A stretch of 48,540 bases of DNA. Source: Deltaproteobacteria bacterium (GTDB taxonomy: Bacteria; Desulfobacterota; Binatia; Binatales; Binataceae). Positions 17,027 through 25,885 of the stretch are shown in pieces (positions within the stretch are counted from its first letter, which is position 1; every line of letters starts with the position of its first letter). A program made the position numbers and the translations under genes. The notes under the pieces are model-generated. The model ran no database searches and was not told the origin of the DNA. It saw only the letters and a list, made by a program, of their open reading frames with translations. The stretch covers positions 1 through 48,540 of the forward strand of contig JAKAVN010000007.1 of assembly GCA_021827495.1 (NCBI GenBank), given 5' to 3'.

Positions 17027-18430
17027 ATGCCGATCGACCTGCGCTTGGACGCCGACGAAGTCCCGCTGCTCACCGACTTCTACCAACTCACGATGGCGGC
17101 GGCGTACTTCGCCAGCGGCAATAACGACACCGCTTGCTTCAGCATGTTCACGCGCCGGATGCCGGCGCGGCGCGGCTTCCTGGTCGCAGCCGGGCTCGAG
17201 CGCCTGCTCGAAGCGCTCGAACAATTCCGCTTCGTGCCGCGGATGCTTGAATATCTGGAATCACTGCGGCTCTTCACGCCCGAATTCCTGGCGTTCCTCA
17301 GCGGGGTGCGTTTCGGCGGTGAAGTATGGGCGATGCCCGAGGGGACGATCTTCTTCGCCGCCGAGCCGATCCTGGAAATTCGCGCGCCGCTCATCGAGGC
17401 GCAGCTACTCGAGACCCTGGTGCTCAACCAGGTCGGGCTGGCCTCGCTCATCGCGAGCAAGGCGGCGCGCAGCCTGGCGGTGGCCGGCGGGCGGCGGCTG
17501 GTCGATTTCGGGCTGCGCCGCAGCCAGGGCGCCGACGCCGGCTTGGTCGCCGCGCGCTCCAGCTATCTGGCCGGCTTCGCCGGCACCTCCAACGTGCTGG
17601 GCGGGATGCGCTACGGCATTCCGCTGTACGGCACGATGGCGCACAGCTACGTGATGGCGCACGCGCAGGAGCGCGCGGCCTTCGACAGTTACGTCAAGGT
17701 TTTCCCGCGCCTCAGCACGCTGCTGGTCGACACCTACGACACGCTGCGCGGGGTGGAAAACGCGGCCGCGGTCGCGCTGGAATTGCGCGCGCAGGGCGTC
17801 AAGCTCCAGGGCATCCGGCTCGACAGTGGCGATCTGCTGGAGCTGAGCAAGCGCGCGCGCCGCCTGCTCGATCAACGTGGCCTGTCCGACGTGCCGATTT
17901 TCGCCAGCGGCAACCTCGACGAGTACCGGATCGCCGAGTTGGTCAAGGCCGGCGCTCCGATCGACGCCTTCGGCGTGGGCACCGCGATGGTGGTGAGCGC
18001 CGATGCGCCGGCGCTCGACGTCGCCTACAAGCTGGTCGAGTACCGCGGCGAGCCGCGCCTGAAAACCTCGAGCGAAAAAGTCACGCTGCCCGGCCGCAAG
18101 CAGGTCTTGCGCGCGCGCAATGCGGCTGGCGGCTGCTTCGCCGACCTGATCGGGCTGTTCGAGGAGAGCCCGGCCATCGCCGCGCGCGAGTTTCGCCCGG
18201 CGCCCAATTCGGTGGCGCCGCTGCTCGAGCGGGTGTTCGCTGACGGCCATCGAATTGGCGCGCGGCCCCCGCTAAGCGAGCCGCGCGAGCGCTTTCTGGA
18301 ATCGTTCGCCCGGCTCGAGCATCGTTACAAGGACATCGATCGTCCCGACAACTACCCGGTGCGCCCGAGCGCCGCGCTCAACGCGCTGCTGATCAGCGAG
18401 AAATTGCGCGTCGGCCGCCGGCAGGGTTGA
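17027..18430 (+). CDS. pncB: Nicotinate phosphoribosyltransferase
   Basis: This 467-residue protein begins close to LLTDFYQLTMAAAYF, the typical start of NAPRTase, which makes nicotinate mononucleotide from nicotinate and PRPP in the NAD salvage (Preiss-Handler) pathway. Further signatures are VDFGLRRSQGADAG, AGTSNVLGGMRYGIPLYGTM followed by AHSYVMAH, GIRLDSGDLLELSKRAR, IFASGNLDEYRIAEL and GVGTAMVVSADAPALDVAYKL. These cover the PRPP/nicotinate site and the histidine loop. TTG 17018 is in frame upstream, but ATG 17027 gives the natural start. It is followed after 9 bases by the first GT39-like gene on the same strand, possibly co-transcribed. Confidence 0.93.
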   Translation: MPIDLRLDADEVPLLTDFYQLTMAAAYFASGNNDTACFSMFTRRMPARRGFLVAAGLERLLEALEQFRFVPRMLEYLESLRLFTPEFLAFLSGVRFGGEVWAMPEGTIFFAAEPILEIRAPLIEAQLLETLVLNQVGLASLIASKAARSLAVAGGRRLVDFGLRRSQGADAGLVAARSSYLAGFAGTSNVLGGMRYGIPLYGTMAHSYVMAHAQERAAFDSYVKVFPRLSTLLVDTYDTLRGVENAAAVALELRAQGVKLQGIRLDSGDLLELSKRARRLLDQRGLSDVPIFASGNLDEYRIAELVKAGAPIDAFGVGTAMVVSADAPALDVAYKLVEYRGEPRLKTSSEKVTLPGRKQVLRARNAAGGCFADLIGLFEESPAIAAREFRPAPNSVAPLLERVFADGHRIGARPPLSEPRERFLESFARLEHRYKDIDRPDNYPVRPSAALNALLISEKLRVGRRQG

Positions 18431-18439
18431 GCGTGCGCG

Positions 18440-19915
18440 ATGGCCGCCTCGCCTGTGCCGCGGACGCCGCCGCCGCGTTCGACCCTTGCGCAGACGGCGC
18501 TGCGCGCGTGGCGTTCACCGCGGTGCTTCGCGTTCGTCGTGGCCGCGCTCGCGGTGCTCCTGGGCGCGGGCCTGCGCTTTCACCAATTGGGGCTGGCCGA
18601 CCTCAGCGCCGACGAGGCCGCGTCGTGGGCCGGCGCCTCCGCGCCCGGCATGAGCCAGGTGGTGGCGCTGGAGCAGCAGCTCGATCCGGGCAAGCTGCCG
18701 CTTTACGATCTTTTGCTGCACGGATGGATCCGCGTCTTCGGCGACGGCGTGTCGGCGATGCGCGCGATGTCGGCGGGGCTCGGGACGATCGCGATCGTGC
18801 TGGTGTTCGTCGCCGTGCGCGAGGTCTGCAATTCGTTTGGCGATGCGCCGGCGTCCGCGGTGGGCGAGTTGGCGGGCGCGTTCGCCGCGCTGATCTATGC
18901 CACCAATTTCACGATGCTGGAGTCGGATCGCACGGTGCGGATGTATCCGCTGGTGATGGTCGCGGCGCTGGTGCAAATCGCCTTTCTGGCGCGCGCGCAG
19001 CGCCGCGGCGGATGGTTTAGCTATGCCGGCGCCGCGATTTTTACCGCGGCGATGGTCGCCGCCAATTTCACCGCGTGTTTTCTGCTGCTGGCCGAAGGGT
19101 TGTGGCTCGGATGCCTGCTGCTGGCCAAGCTGGCGGGCGCGCGGACTGGAGGGCTGGCGGTCTTCCGTCCGGGCGCGGCGCTGGCCGCGGGCCTCGTGCT
19201 GCTCGCGCCGCTGCTGCCCGCAGCGCTCACCTCTTCACAGCAGGCCGTGGCGATAGGCGCGCTCGACTGGATCAAGGTGCAGCCGCTCTGGTGGCCGTAC
19301 ACGATGCTGCGCAAGGCGGCCGGCGGCCATACGCTGTTCTGGATGTTTGCCGCGCTGGGTGTTTTCGGCGTACGGCGGCAATGGCGCGCGGCGCGTCTGG
19401 CCTCGGGATTTTTTGCCGCCTGGATGGTGGGGCCGATCCTGGGCGTGCTGGCGGTGACCTACCTGCTGCATCCGCTGGAGTTTTTCCGCTACCTGCTGAT
19501 CGCTTTCGTCGGGATGTTCGGGTTTGCCGCGCTGGGCGCCGCGTCGGTGCGCTCCAGCGCGTGGCGGGTCGCGGTTGCCGTGCTGCTGGTGGTTCTCTCG
19601 ATGCGCCAGGTGCGCCACTGGCTGAGGTATTCGCACGGCGCCGCCTGGCGCGAGGCGACGATGCTGGCGGCCAGGGAGGCCGCACCGGGCGATCAGATCG
19701 CGGTGTTTCCGCCCTACTGCACGAATGTCGTGCGCTATTATCTGCCGCGCGGCCGGCGCGGCGCGGTTACCGGCGCGGATTCGCAATGCACCGCCGCTCG
19801 CGTCCTGATCATGAGTGGGTTTAGCATTTCCCCGCCGGCGGCGGTCGCTACGATGGAGGCGTGCTATCCACAGGTTCTCGCGCGCCTGAAGCTCACGGAG
19901 GTGCGCTCACGCTGA
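18440..19915 (+). CDS. GT39-like membrane glycosyltransferase, tandem copy 1
   Basis: This 491-residue protein has about ten or eleven membrane helices. The first loop has LGLADLSADEAASWAGA with D58 and E59, the acidic pair typical of GT-C dolichyl/polyprenyl-phosphate-sugar transferases (GT39/GT83), then DPGKLPLYDLLLHGWIRVFG. The C-terminus has CTNVVRYYLPRGRRGAV and LARLKLTEVRSR. It should work on the outer face of the inner membrane using a polyprenyl-phosphate sugar; donor and acceptor are unknown. Its downstream neighbour is a clear paralogue with the same motifs at both ends. The start ATG is 9 bases after the pncB stop. Confidence 0.8.
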   Translation: MAASPVPRTPPPRSTLAQTALRAWRSPRCFAFVVAALAVLLGAGLRFHQLGLADLSADEAASWAGASAPGMSQVVALEQQLDPGKLPLYDLLLHGWIRVFGDGVSAMRAMSAGLGTIAIVLVFVAVREVCNSFGDAPASAVGELAGAFAALIYATNFTMLESDRTVRMYPLVMVAALVQIAFLARAQRRGGWFSYAGAAIFTAAMVAANFTACFLLLAEGLWLGCLLLAKLAGARTGGLAVFRPGAALAAGLVLLAPLLPAALTSSQQAVAIGALDWIKVQPLWWPYTMLRKAAGGHTLFWMFAALGVFGVRRQWRAARLASGFFAAWMVGPILGVLAVTYLLHPLEFFRYLLIAFVGMFGFAALGAASVRSSAWRVAVAVLLVVLSMRQVRHWLRYSHGAAWREATMLAAREAAPGDQIAVFPPYCTNVVRYYLPRGRRGAVTGADSQCTAARVLIMSGFSISPPAAVATMEACYPQVLARLKLTEVRSR

Positions 19916-21348
19916 CCCGCGCCGCGCGCATCGAGGCGCTCGCGCTGCTCGTTCTCGCGCTGCTGCTCGGCGCGGGCCTGCGCTTTTACCGATTGGGGCT
20001 GGCGGACCTCAGCGCCGACGAGGCCGCCTCGTGGGCGGGCGCGGCGGCGCCCGATCTTCGCACGGTCACCGCGCGCCAGCCCTCGCTCGACCCGGGCAAG
20101 CTCGCGCTCTACGACGCCACGCTGCATGGATGGATTGGGCTCGCTGGGGACGGAGTGGAATCGATGCGCGCGCTCTCGGCGCTGCTCGGCACCATCGCGA
20201 TCGCGCTGGTCTTTGTGGCGACGCGCGAGCTGATGCTGGATCTCGGCGGCCCGGAGGAAATCCGGCGCGCCGAGCTGGGCGCCGCGCTCGCGGCGCTCGT
20301 CGGCGCCGTCAATCTCACGCTGGTCACTCAGGCGCGCACGGTGCGGATGTATCCGCTGACGCTCGTGCTCGAGTTGGCGCAAGCCGCCTGCTTCCTGCAC
20401 GCGCAATCGGCGCGCGCGAAGGCTCCGGGCCGCGCCGCGAGCCTCGCTGGCCTTGCGATTTTTGCCGCACTCGCAATTGCCTCCAACTTTACCGCGATCC
20501 TGCTTCCAGCGGCCGAAGTGATGTGGCTCGGATGGGCCGCGCTGAGGAGGCGCGGCGGTGTCCGTGGGAACGCTATCGGCGGGCTGCATCTGCTGTGGCC
20601 GGCGCTCGCGTTGTGCGCCGGGATGGCGCTAATGGCCCCGTTCGTGCCGGCGGCCAGCCGTGTATCGGTCGCCGCCGTCCACGGCGGCGCGCTCAACTGG
20701 TCTCATTTGCGCCCGCCGTGGTGGCCGCTCGAGATGCTGCGCGGCGCTTCGGGAAAAGCGCCGTTCCTGCTCCTATTGCCGCTGGCGATGTATGGCGGAT
20801 GGCGGATGGGGCGCGGTGGCGGCGGCGCGGTGCTTGGCTTCGTGCGGTGGTGGATGCTCGTGCCGGTGGCGCTCGTGATGGCGGTTTCGTACGCGGTCAC
20901 TCCGTTCGAGCAGACGCGCTACGTGATTTCGAGCGTAACCGCGTTCTTCATCCTGGCGGGGATCGGCCTTGCCATGGTCGGCGACACGCGGCTGCGCCTT
21001 GCGCTGATTGTGTTAGTCGTCGCGCTGTCGCTCGACCACGTGCGCCGCGACTTCATCAAGCCGCAGTATCCGCAGTGGCGTAAGGCGACCGCGCTGGCGC
21101 TCGCGGTGGGCGCACGCGACGGCATCATCGCCGTGGCTCCGGCCTACGCGGTGAACGTGGTGCGTTACTATTTGCCGCGTGAGAGACGGGCGAGTGCCGA
21201 GGGCGCCGGCGCGGAATGCGACAGGCGCCAGCGCGTGCTGGTCTTGGGCGGCGCGGGAATCCTTGCTCCTGCGCGACTGGAGGCGCTCAAGGAATGCGAT
21301 CCGCTAATCGTCGGCCGGCTGCGGCTGGTCGAAGTCCGCAAGCGCTGA
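19861..21348 (+). CDS. GT39-like membrane glycosyltransferase, tandem copy 2
   Basis: This 495-residue paralogue of the preceding gene matches it along its length: LGAGLRFYRLGLADLSADEA with D53 and E54, DPGKLALYDATLHGWIGLAG, and at the end VNVVRYYLPRERRAS and GRLRLVEVRKR. GTG 19861 is the only usual start codon before the first membrane helix, giving a 55-base overlap with copy 1; its GGAGG (19855-19859) is close to the GTG, so the start is uncertain. Its last 181 bases also overlap the 3' end of the convergent array gene A. The conserved C-terminus here shows that this strand is the selected one in the overlap. Confidence 0.8.
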   Translation: MLSTGSRAPEAHGGALTLTRAARIEALALLVLALLLGAGLRFYRLGLADLSADEAASWAGAAAPDLRTVTARQPSLDPGKLALYDATLHGWIGLAGDGVESMRALSALLGTIAIALVFVATRELMLDLGGPEEIRRAELGAALAALVGAVNLTLVTQARTVRMYPLTLVLELAQAACFLHAQSARAKAPGRAASLAGLAIFAALAIASNFTAILLPAAEVMWLGWAALRRRGGVRGNAIGGLHLLWPALALCAGMALMAPFVPAASRVSVAAVHGGALNWSHLRPPWWPLEMLRGASGKAPFLLLLPLAMYGGWRMGRGGGGAVLGFVRWWMLVPVALVMAVSYAVTPFEQTRYVISSVTAFFILAGIGLAMVGDTRLRLALIVLVVALSLDHVRRDFIKPQYPQWRKATALALAVGARDGIIAVAPAYAVNVVRYYLPRERRASAEGAGAECDRRQRVLVLGGAGILAPARLEALKECDPLIVGRLRLVEVRKR

Positions 21349-23657
21349 ACCGGGCCTCGCGATTTCGCCGCGTGCACGGCGGCGTCCTGGCCTGGCGATG
21401 GCGCGGGGATGGCCGATGATTTTGCCGATGGCGCGGCGGCGCCCGCAGGCTTCAGCGCGGCCGCGTGAGCCGCGCGCGCAAGCTGGTCCATCTCGAATAC
21501 CATGATCATCAATGCCGGATCGTCGCCTCGTGGCGGCGTTGCGGAGAGCTTGTGCGGATAGGGGAAATAGATCGTGGCCGCATAAGCGCGGTTGCCCTCG
21601 ATGATCGGTTTGAGCGCGGCGTACGACCCCTGGACTCCGAGCGCCACGCGATGCGATCGCCAGGGCGCGAGCATGAGGCCGTCGAGCAGCAGCCCCGGCG
21701 TTTGAGAGCTGCGCAGCAATGGGCCTCCCACCCAGTTTGGCGGTAGCAGCCCCGCCCGCTGGGCGGTGAGAGGAGACAGGCCGGGGAACCTGTGGCCGCC
21801 AGCGACGTAGCCATAGGCCGCGGCGAGCAGCGTGTCGAAGCGGACAGCCGCGGCGCGCGCTTGGAGCGCGACTGGCTGCTCGCTGGGCCATCGCGCCCGC
21901 AATGCCGGTGGCAGTTGGTAAAGCGTGACGCCGCCGACGTTTTGCGCTGCGACGCCCAGGCCGCCCAGAATCACGTTCCACACTGCCCGGTCGCGCGGCA
22001 CGATCGGCCCGCGGTGCCAGATGCCGGGGCTCGTGGCATGGCTGACCTCGATTGCGTGATCGCCCTGGCCGGCGAAGATCACAGCGCCGACGTCGTGGCT
22101 CTTGAGGAAAGCCTTGAATTGGCCGCCGGCTTCGGGAATCGGCGCAACGTCGTAGAGTGCGTCGACGATCGGCCAGCGCTCGTACTCGGCGGGAATCGGC
22201 GGCGCGAATCCGGTGTACCCACCCGCCATCCGGAAGTGGAAGCCGCTAAGCGCCTGCCACAGCATCCCGTCGCCCTCGAAGCCGTACGGCAGGATGACCA
22301 CCGTCTCCCCCGGTTGCAGATATTGGCGATAAAGCCCGGCGGAAAAGAACTCGGGCGTCGCCAGCGGCGTGGCCCAGAACGAGGCGTCGAAGTTCGGCAA
22401 CAGCGAGAAAGCCACCAGCGCCCCGGCGATCCCTCGGCCCCATCCGCCAAACGGCAGGGCGCGCAGCCACATCGCGCACAGAATCGCGACCGCCAGGAAC
22501 ATGTAGACCACCAGGCGCGCCGGCATCGCCTTGGCGATGAGCGGGAGTCCGGATACGATCATCCAGGGCAGTGGCGCGATGAAGTGGCCGCCCACCTGCA
22601 TCCACGATCCCATCGCGAGCACGCCGATTGCCGCGGCAAACAGGATGAGCAAGCGCACCGCGGGCTCGTGCCAGCGCCACCGTCCCATCGCGATCGCCAC
22701 CACCAGCGTCAGGCCGAGGTAAGCGCCGGTGTCGTAGATTCCGGCGCGGAAGTTCACCGAGATGGCGCGCATCGCGCCGAGGCAGCCGAGCGCGTCGGTC
22801 GGCACGGGCACCAGGAAGTTGAGCAAATCGATCGAGCCGGTGTTGGTCGACCAGATCGCGCCGCGCGGAAAACCGAAGGCGAAGAGGTAGTAGAGATAGG
22901 GCGCGAGCAGGGCTGTCGCCAGCGCGTAACTGAGCGCGATCGGCGCGAGCAGGGCGCGGATGCGGCCGCGATCGTTTCCTTCCGTCACCAGCAAGGCGAT
23001 TGCGATTGCGATCGCGGCGCTCATCGTCATCGTCGCGAAGGTTTCGATGAAGAGCAAAAATTGCGCGGCGAGCACCAGCGCGAGCAGCACCACGAACCTC
23101 GCTCGGCGCAGGGTGCCGTCCAGCGCGCGCAACCCGAGGTAGGCCGCCAGCGGCAGCATCGGAACCAGGGCGAGATCGATGTTGCCGAGCAGCTTGCAAA
23201 CCAGGTACGGCGAGAAGCCGAAGACCAAGCCGCCGAGCAGCGCCGGCGCGAACTCGCGCACGACGTACCGGCACAGCACGAACGCGGCCCATCCAACCAC
23301 CGCCGGGCAGAGCAGGCAGAGCACGTTGTAGGCAGCCACCGCGCCCAGCGAGCGGGTCACCGGAAGCATCAGCCACGCGGCAAGCGGGATGTTGGTCGTC
23401 CAGGCGAGGTTGAAGCCGCCAGGCGCCCATAGGGCGTGCGTGAAGAGAGGGTTGATCCGATTGGCCAGCGCGTGCGCCCACCAGGCCAGGAACCAGATCG
23501 ATTGCGGCGGGTCGGGTCCGTTACCGACGTAGAACGAGCTCAGGCCGGCGCCGAGCGTGCGGCCGAAGAACAGCAGCGAGAATCCCAGGTAGATGAGCAA
23601 CGCGGCGGCGCCGCCGCGCCATCCCGTAGCCCCCGCCGCTGTGCCGGATGCGCTCAT
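21168..23657 (-). CDS. Array gene A: polytopic membrane protein, GT-C-like, with read-through tail
   Basis: This 829-residue protein is the last gene of the array. It has the family Asp at D49 (GNGPDPPQSIWF) and the membrane Glu at E205 (FLLFIETFATMT), then GDGMLWQALSGFHFRMAGG. Its C-terminus is odd. The family usually ends 20-30 residues after the MxFDRxGLARAA block, here VFEMDQLARAAHAA. A continues for about 75 more residues, and the last 60 are encoded on the strand opposite the conserved end of GT39-like copy 2. That tail (TSTSRSRPTISGSH and on) is low-complexity Ser/Arg/Pro and is probably a lost-stop extension. The ATG at 23657 overlaps the stop of B by 4 bases (ATGA). Confidence 0.82.
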   Translation of the reverse strand: MSASGTAAGATGWRGGAAALLIYLGFSLLFFGRTLGAGLSSFYVGNGPDPPQSIWFLAWWAHALANRINPLFTHALWAPGGFNLAWTTNIPLAAWLMLPVTRSLGAVAAYNVLCLLCPAVVGWAAFVLCRYVVREFAPALLGGLVFGFSPYLVCKLLGNIDLALVPMLPLAAYLGLRALDGTLRRARFVVLLALVLAAQFLLFIETFATMTMSAAIAIAIALLVTEGNDRGRIRALLAPIALSYALATALLAPYLYYLFAFGFPRGAIWSTNTGSIDLLNFLVPVPTDALGCLGAMRAISVNFRAGIYDTGAYLGLTLVVAIAMGRWRWHEPAVRLLILFAAAIGVLAMGSWMQVGGHFIAPLPWMIVSGLPLIAKAMPARLVVYMFLAVAILCAMWLRALPFGGWGRGIAGALVAFSLLPNFDASFWATPLATPEFFSAGLYRQYLQPGETVVILPYGFEGDGMLWQALSGFHFRMAGGYTGFAPPIPAEYERWPIVDALYDVAPIPEAGGQFKAFLKSHDVGAVIFAGQGDHAIEVSHATSPGIWHRGPIVPRDRAVWNVILGGLGVAAQNVGGVTLYQLPPALRARWPSEQPVALQARAAAVRFDTLLAAAYGYVAGGHRFPGLSPLTAQRAGLLPPNWVGGPLLRSSQTPGLLLDGLMLAPWRSHRVALGVQGSYAALKPIIEGNRAYAATIYFPYPHKLSATPPRGDDPALMIMVFEMDQLARAAHAAALKPAGAAAPSAKSSAIPAPSPGQDAAVHAAKSRGPVQRLRTSTSRSRPTISGSHSLSASSRAGARIPAPPKTSTRWRLSHSAPAPSALARLSRGK

Positions 23658-25858
23658 CGCGACGCAGCGTTGGCCGCTGCCGAAGAGCTCTCGGCGCGGG
23701 CCCGGGCCGCGGCGCGCGCGAGCCCCTCAGCGTTGAAGGTCATCACGAGCCGTCCCCGAAGATCATCCTCCGGGCCGCGCGGCGGCGCGCCCAGATCGCG
23801 CGGCAAAAAGCCGATGGCATCGGCGCGATACTCGTTGAGCACCGCGCGCAGCGCCGGATACCATCCGGCCACGCCGACTTCGACGAGCCCCTGCGCGTTG
23901 CCGCCGAGCCACAGGTCGTCGAGGAGATGCGGATCGTTCGGGCGGCGCGGCAGATTCATTCCGCCCTCGGCCCACGGCGGCTCGGCCTTCTTCGCCACGG
24001 CGATCCATCCGGGCGGCATCAGCTCCAGCTTGTATGCCTCGGCGGGAGTTAGCGCGGCTGGCGGGTGGCCGGCGCGCAGGTAATTGTCGGCCGCGAGCAC
24101 GAGCGCCGCGAAGCGCGCCTGGTCGAGCCGCGTCGCCATCTCAAGCGCGGTCGAGTTTTGCCAAGGCGCGAGTTCCGCGGGCGCCACCCGGTAAACCGTC
24201 ATCCCGCCCGCGCGCACCGGCGCCGCGCCCAGCGTCGCCATCAGCGGACGCCATACTTCGGCTTCGCGGTCGTCGACGAGAACAGCGGTGGCGCGATGCG
24301 CGGCGAGGAAAGCCTTGAGCTGATCGCCGGCGGCGGGAAGCTCGACCGTGCCGACTCGATAGAAGGCCCTCACTATCGGCCACTGACGGAACCGCAGCGG
24401 TGGCGGGCCCACGTTCCCGCCGGCCATGCGAAAGTACCAACCGCTTTGGAGTTGCCAGAGCATGCTGTCGCCGGCGTAGCTGTATGGGAGCACGACGATC
24501 GTCTCGCCGGGCGAGAGATATTTCGCGTAGAGCGCGTCGCTGAAGAAAGGCGGTATGTCGACCGTCGTTGTCCAGAAGGGCGCGGACAGGTTCGGCAGCA
24601 TCGACGCCACCACGACCAGCCCGGCCAGCACGCGGGCCCACAGCGGCGCAGCGCCGCTGCCGAGCCACAGCGCAGCGATGAGAGCCAGCGCCAGGAAGGC
24701 GTACAGCATCAGGCGCGCCGGCAAAGCCTTGCCGATAAGCGGCAAGGCGCCGACCACGATGCCCGGCAGCGGGATAATCGGCCGCCCAGCGACGACCAGG
24801 AACGGTCCGAGCGAGAGCACGACCGCTACGATCAGCATGACGATTAGTACACGGCCCCATCCTTCGCTCCAATGGCGGCGCGCGAACGCCGCGGCGACCA
24901 GCATCAGCGGTATGCCGATATAGCCGCCGGCCTCGAAGATAAAGCCGAGAAAGCGCGCCGCGATCTGGTTCAATGGAGCTATGCGTCCAAGCTCCATCGT
25001 GGAGGTCGGAATAACCAGGTTGAGCAGGTCGGTCGAGTAGAGCAGCGGAGGATGCGGCGCGCCGGGCTCGAAGCCCAGCGCGACCATGAAGTAGAGGAAC
25101 GGACTCACCGCCGCCAGCGCGATCGCGTAGCTGAGCGCGACGGTGGGCAGCAGATTAACAGCCCGCGTCTTTTCGGCGTTCGAACCGACTACCAGTATTG
25201 CGCATAACGCGATCGCCGCGAACAGCGTCATCGTCGCGAACAGCTCGACGAACAGCAAAAATTGCGCGACCAGCACGAGCGCCAGTCCGCCGACCAGCGT
25301 GCGCCACGCGATATCCGCCCGGAAGCCCCGGATCAGGAGCAGCGTGAACAGCGCGATCGGAAAGATCAGGATCAGGTCGAGATGGGCCGCTGTCTGGCCG
25401 AGCATATAGGCGGAAAAACCGAAAACATAGCCGCCGGCCAGCGCGGCCCAGTACGCACCGCTGAGATAGCGGCACAGGATGAACGCACACCATCCTGCAA
25501 GCGCCACGGCCGCCACGCAGGCGAGGTTGTAGGCGAACACCGGCCCCAGCGTGAGCACCACCGGCACGGCCGGCAGGCTTACCAGCGGCATACAGGTGGT
25601 CCACGCCAGATTGACTCCCTTGGGCGCCCACACCGCGCGGGTGTAAAGCGGATTGAGTCCGTGATTCAGCGCGTACGGCCACCAGGCGACAAGCCACATC
25701 AGCAACTGTGGGTCGACGCCCTTGCCGATGTACGCGGCCGACCAGCGCCCGCCGAGGCCGCGGGCGAAAAACAGCGCGGCGAGCATGAAGTAAAAGGCAA
25801 GTGCGGTCAGACCTGGGAGGTCGAACGCGCAGCGCCGCCGCCGAATCCTTTCTGCCAT
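23654..25858 (-). CDS. Array gene B: polytopic membrane protein, GT-C-like
   Basis: This 734-residue copy has D49 in GKGVDPQLLMWLVAWW and the membrane Glu in FLLFVELFATMTLFA. It keeps NLAWTT, the ILCRY block and GGYVFGFSAYML. The C-terminal domain has SMLWQLQSGWYFRMAGG, with WQL in place of WQA. It is more divergent from its neighbours than C, D and E are from one another. Start: ATG 25858 (MAERIRRRRC) is preferred over GTG 25870; neither has a strong ribosome binding site. The stop overlaps the start of A (ATGA), so A and B are probably translationally coupled. Confidence 0.82.
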   Translation of the reverse strand: MAERIRRRRCAFDLPGLTALAFYFMLAALFFARGLGGRWSAAYIGKGVDPQLLMWLVAWWPYALNHGLNPLYTRAVWAPKGVNLAWTTCMPLVSLPAVPVVLTLGPVFAYNLACVAAVALAGWCAFILCRYLSGAYWAALAGGYVFGFSAYMLGQTAAHLDLILIFPIALFTLLLIRGFRADIAWRTLVGGLALVLVAQFLLFVELFATMTLFAAIALCAILVVGSNAEKTRAVNLLPTVALSYAIALAAVSPFLYFMVALGFEPGAPHPPLLYSTDLLNLVIPTSTMELGRIAPLNQIAARFLGFIFEAGGYIGIPLMLVAAAFARRHWSEGWGRVLIVMLIVAVVLSLGPFLVVAGRPIIPLPGIVVGALPLIGKALPARLMLYAFLALALIAALWLGSGAAPLWARVLAGLVVVASMLPNLSAPFWTTTVDIPPFFSDALYAKYLSPGETIVVLPYSYAGDSMLWQLQSGWYFRMAGGNVGPPPLRFRQWPIVRAFYRVGTVELPAAGDQLKAFLAAHRATAVLVDDREAEVWRPLMATLGAAPVRAGGMTVYRVAPAELAPWQNSTALEMATRLDQARFAALVLAADNYLRAGHPPAALTPAEAYKLELMPPGWIAVAKKAEPPWAEGGMNLPRRPNDPHLLDDLWLGGNAQGLVEVGVAGWYPALRAVLNEYRADAIGFLPRDLGAPPRGPEDDLRGRLVMTFNAEGLARAAARARAESSSAAANAASR

Positions 25859-25885
25859 CGCTGCTGCCACGAGGGACGTGCCGGG

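Noticed and set aside
21792-23432. 546-codon plus-strand frame opposite array gene A
   Set aside because: Similar Arg/Gln/His-rich frames lie opposite several other array copies; they mirror the conserved membrane protein and have no features of their own.
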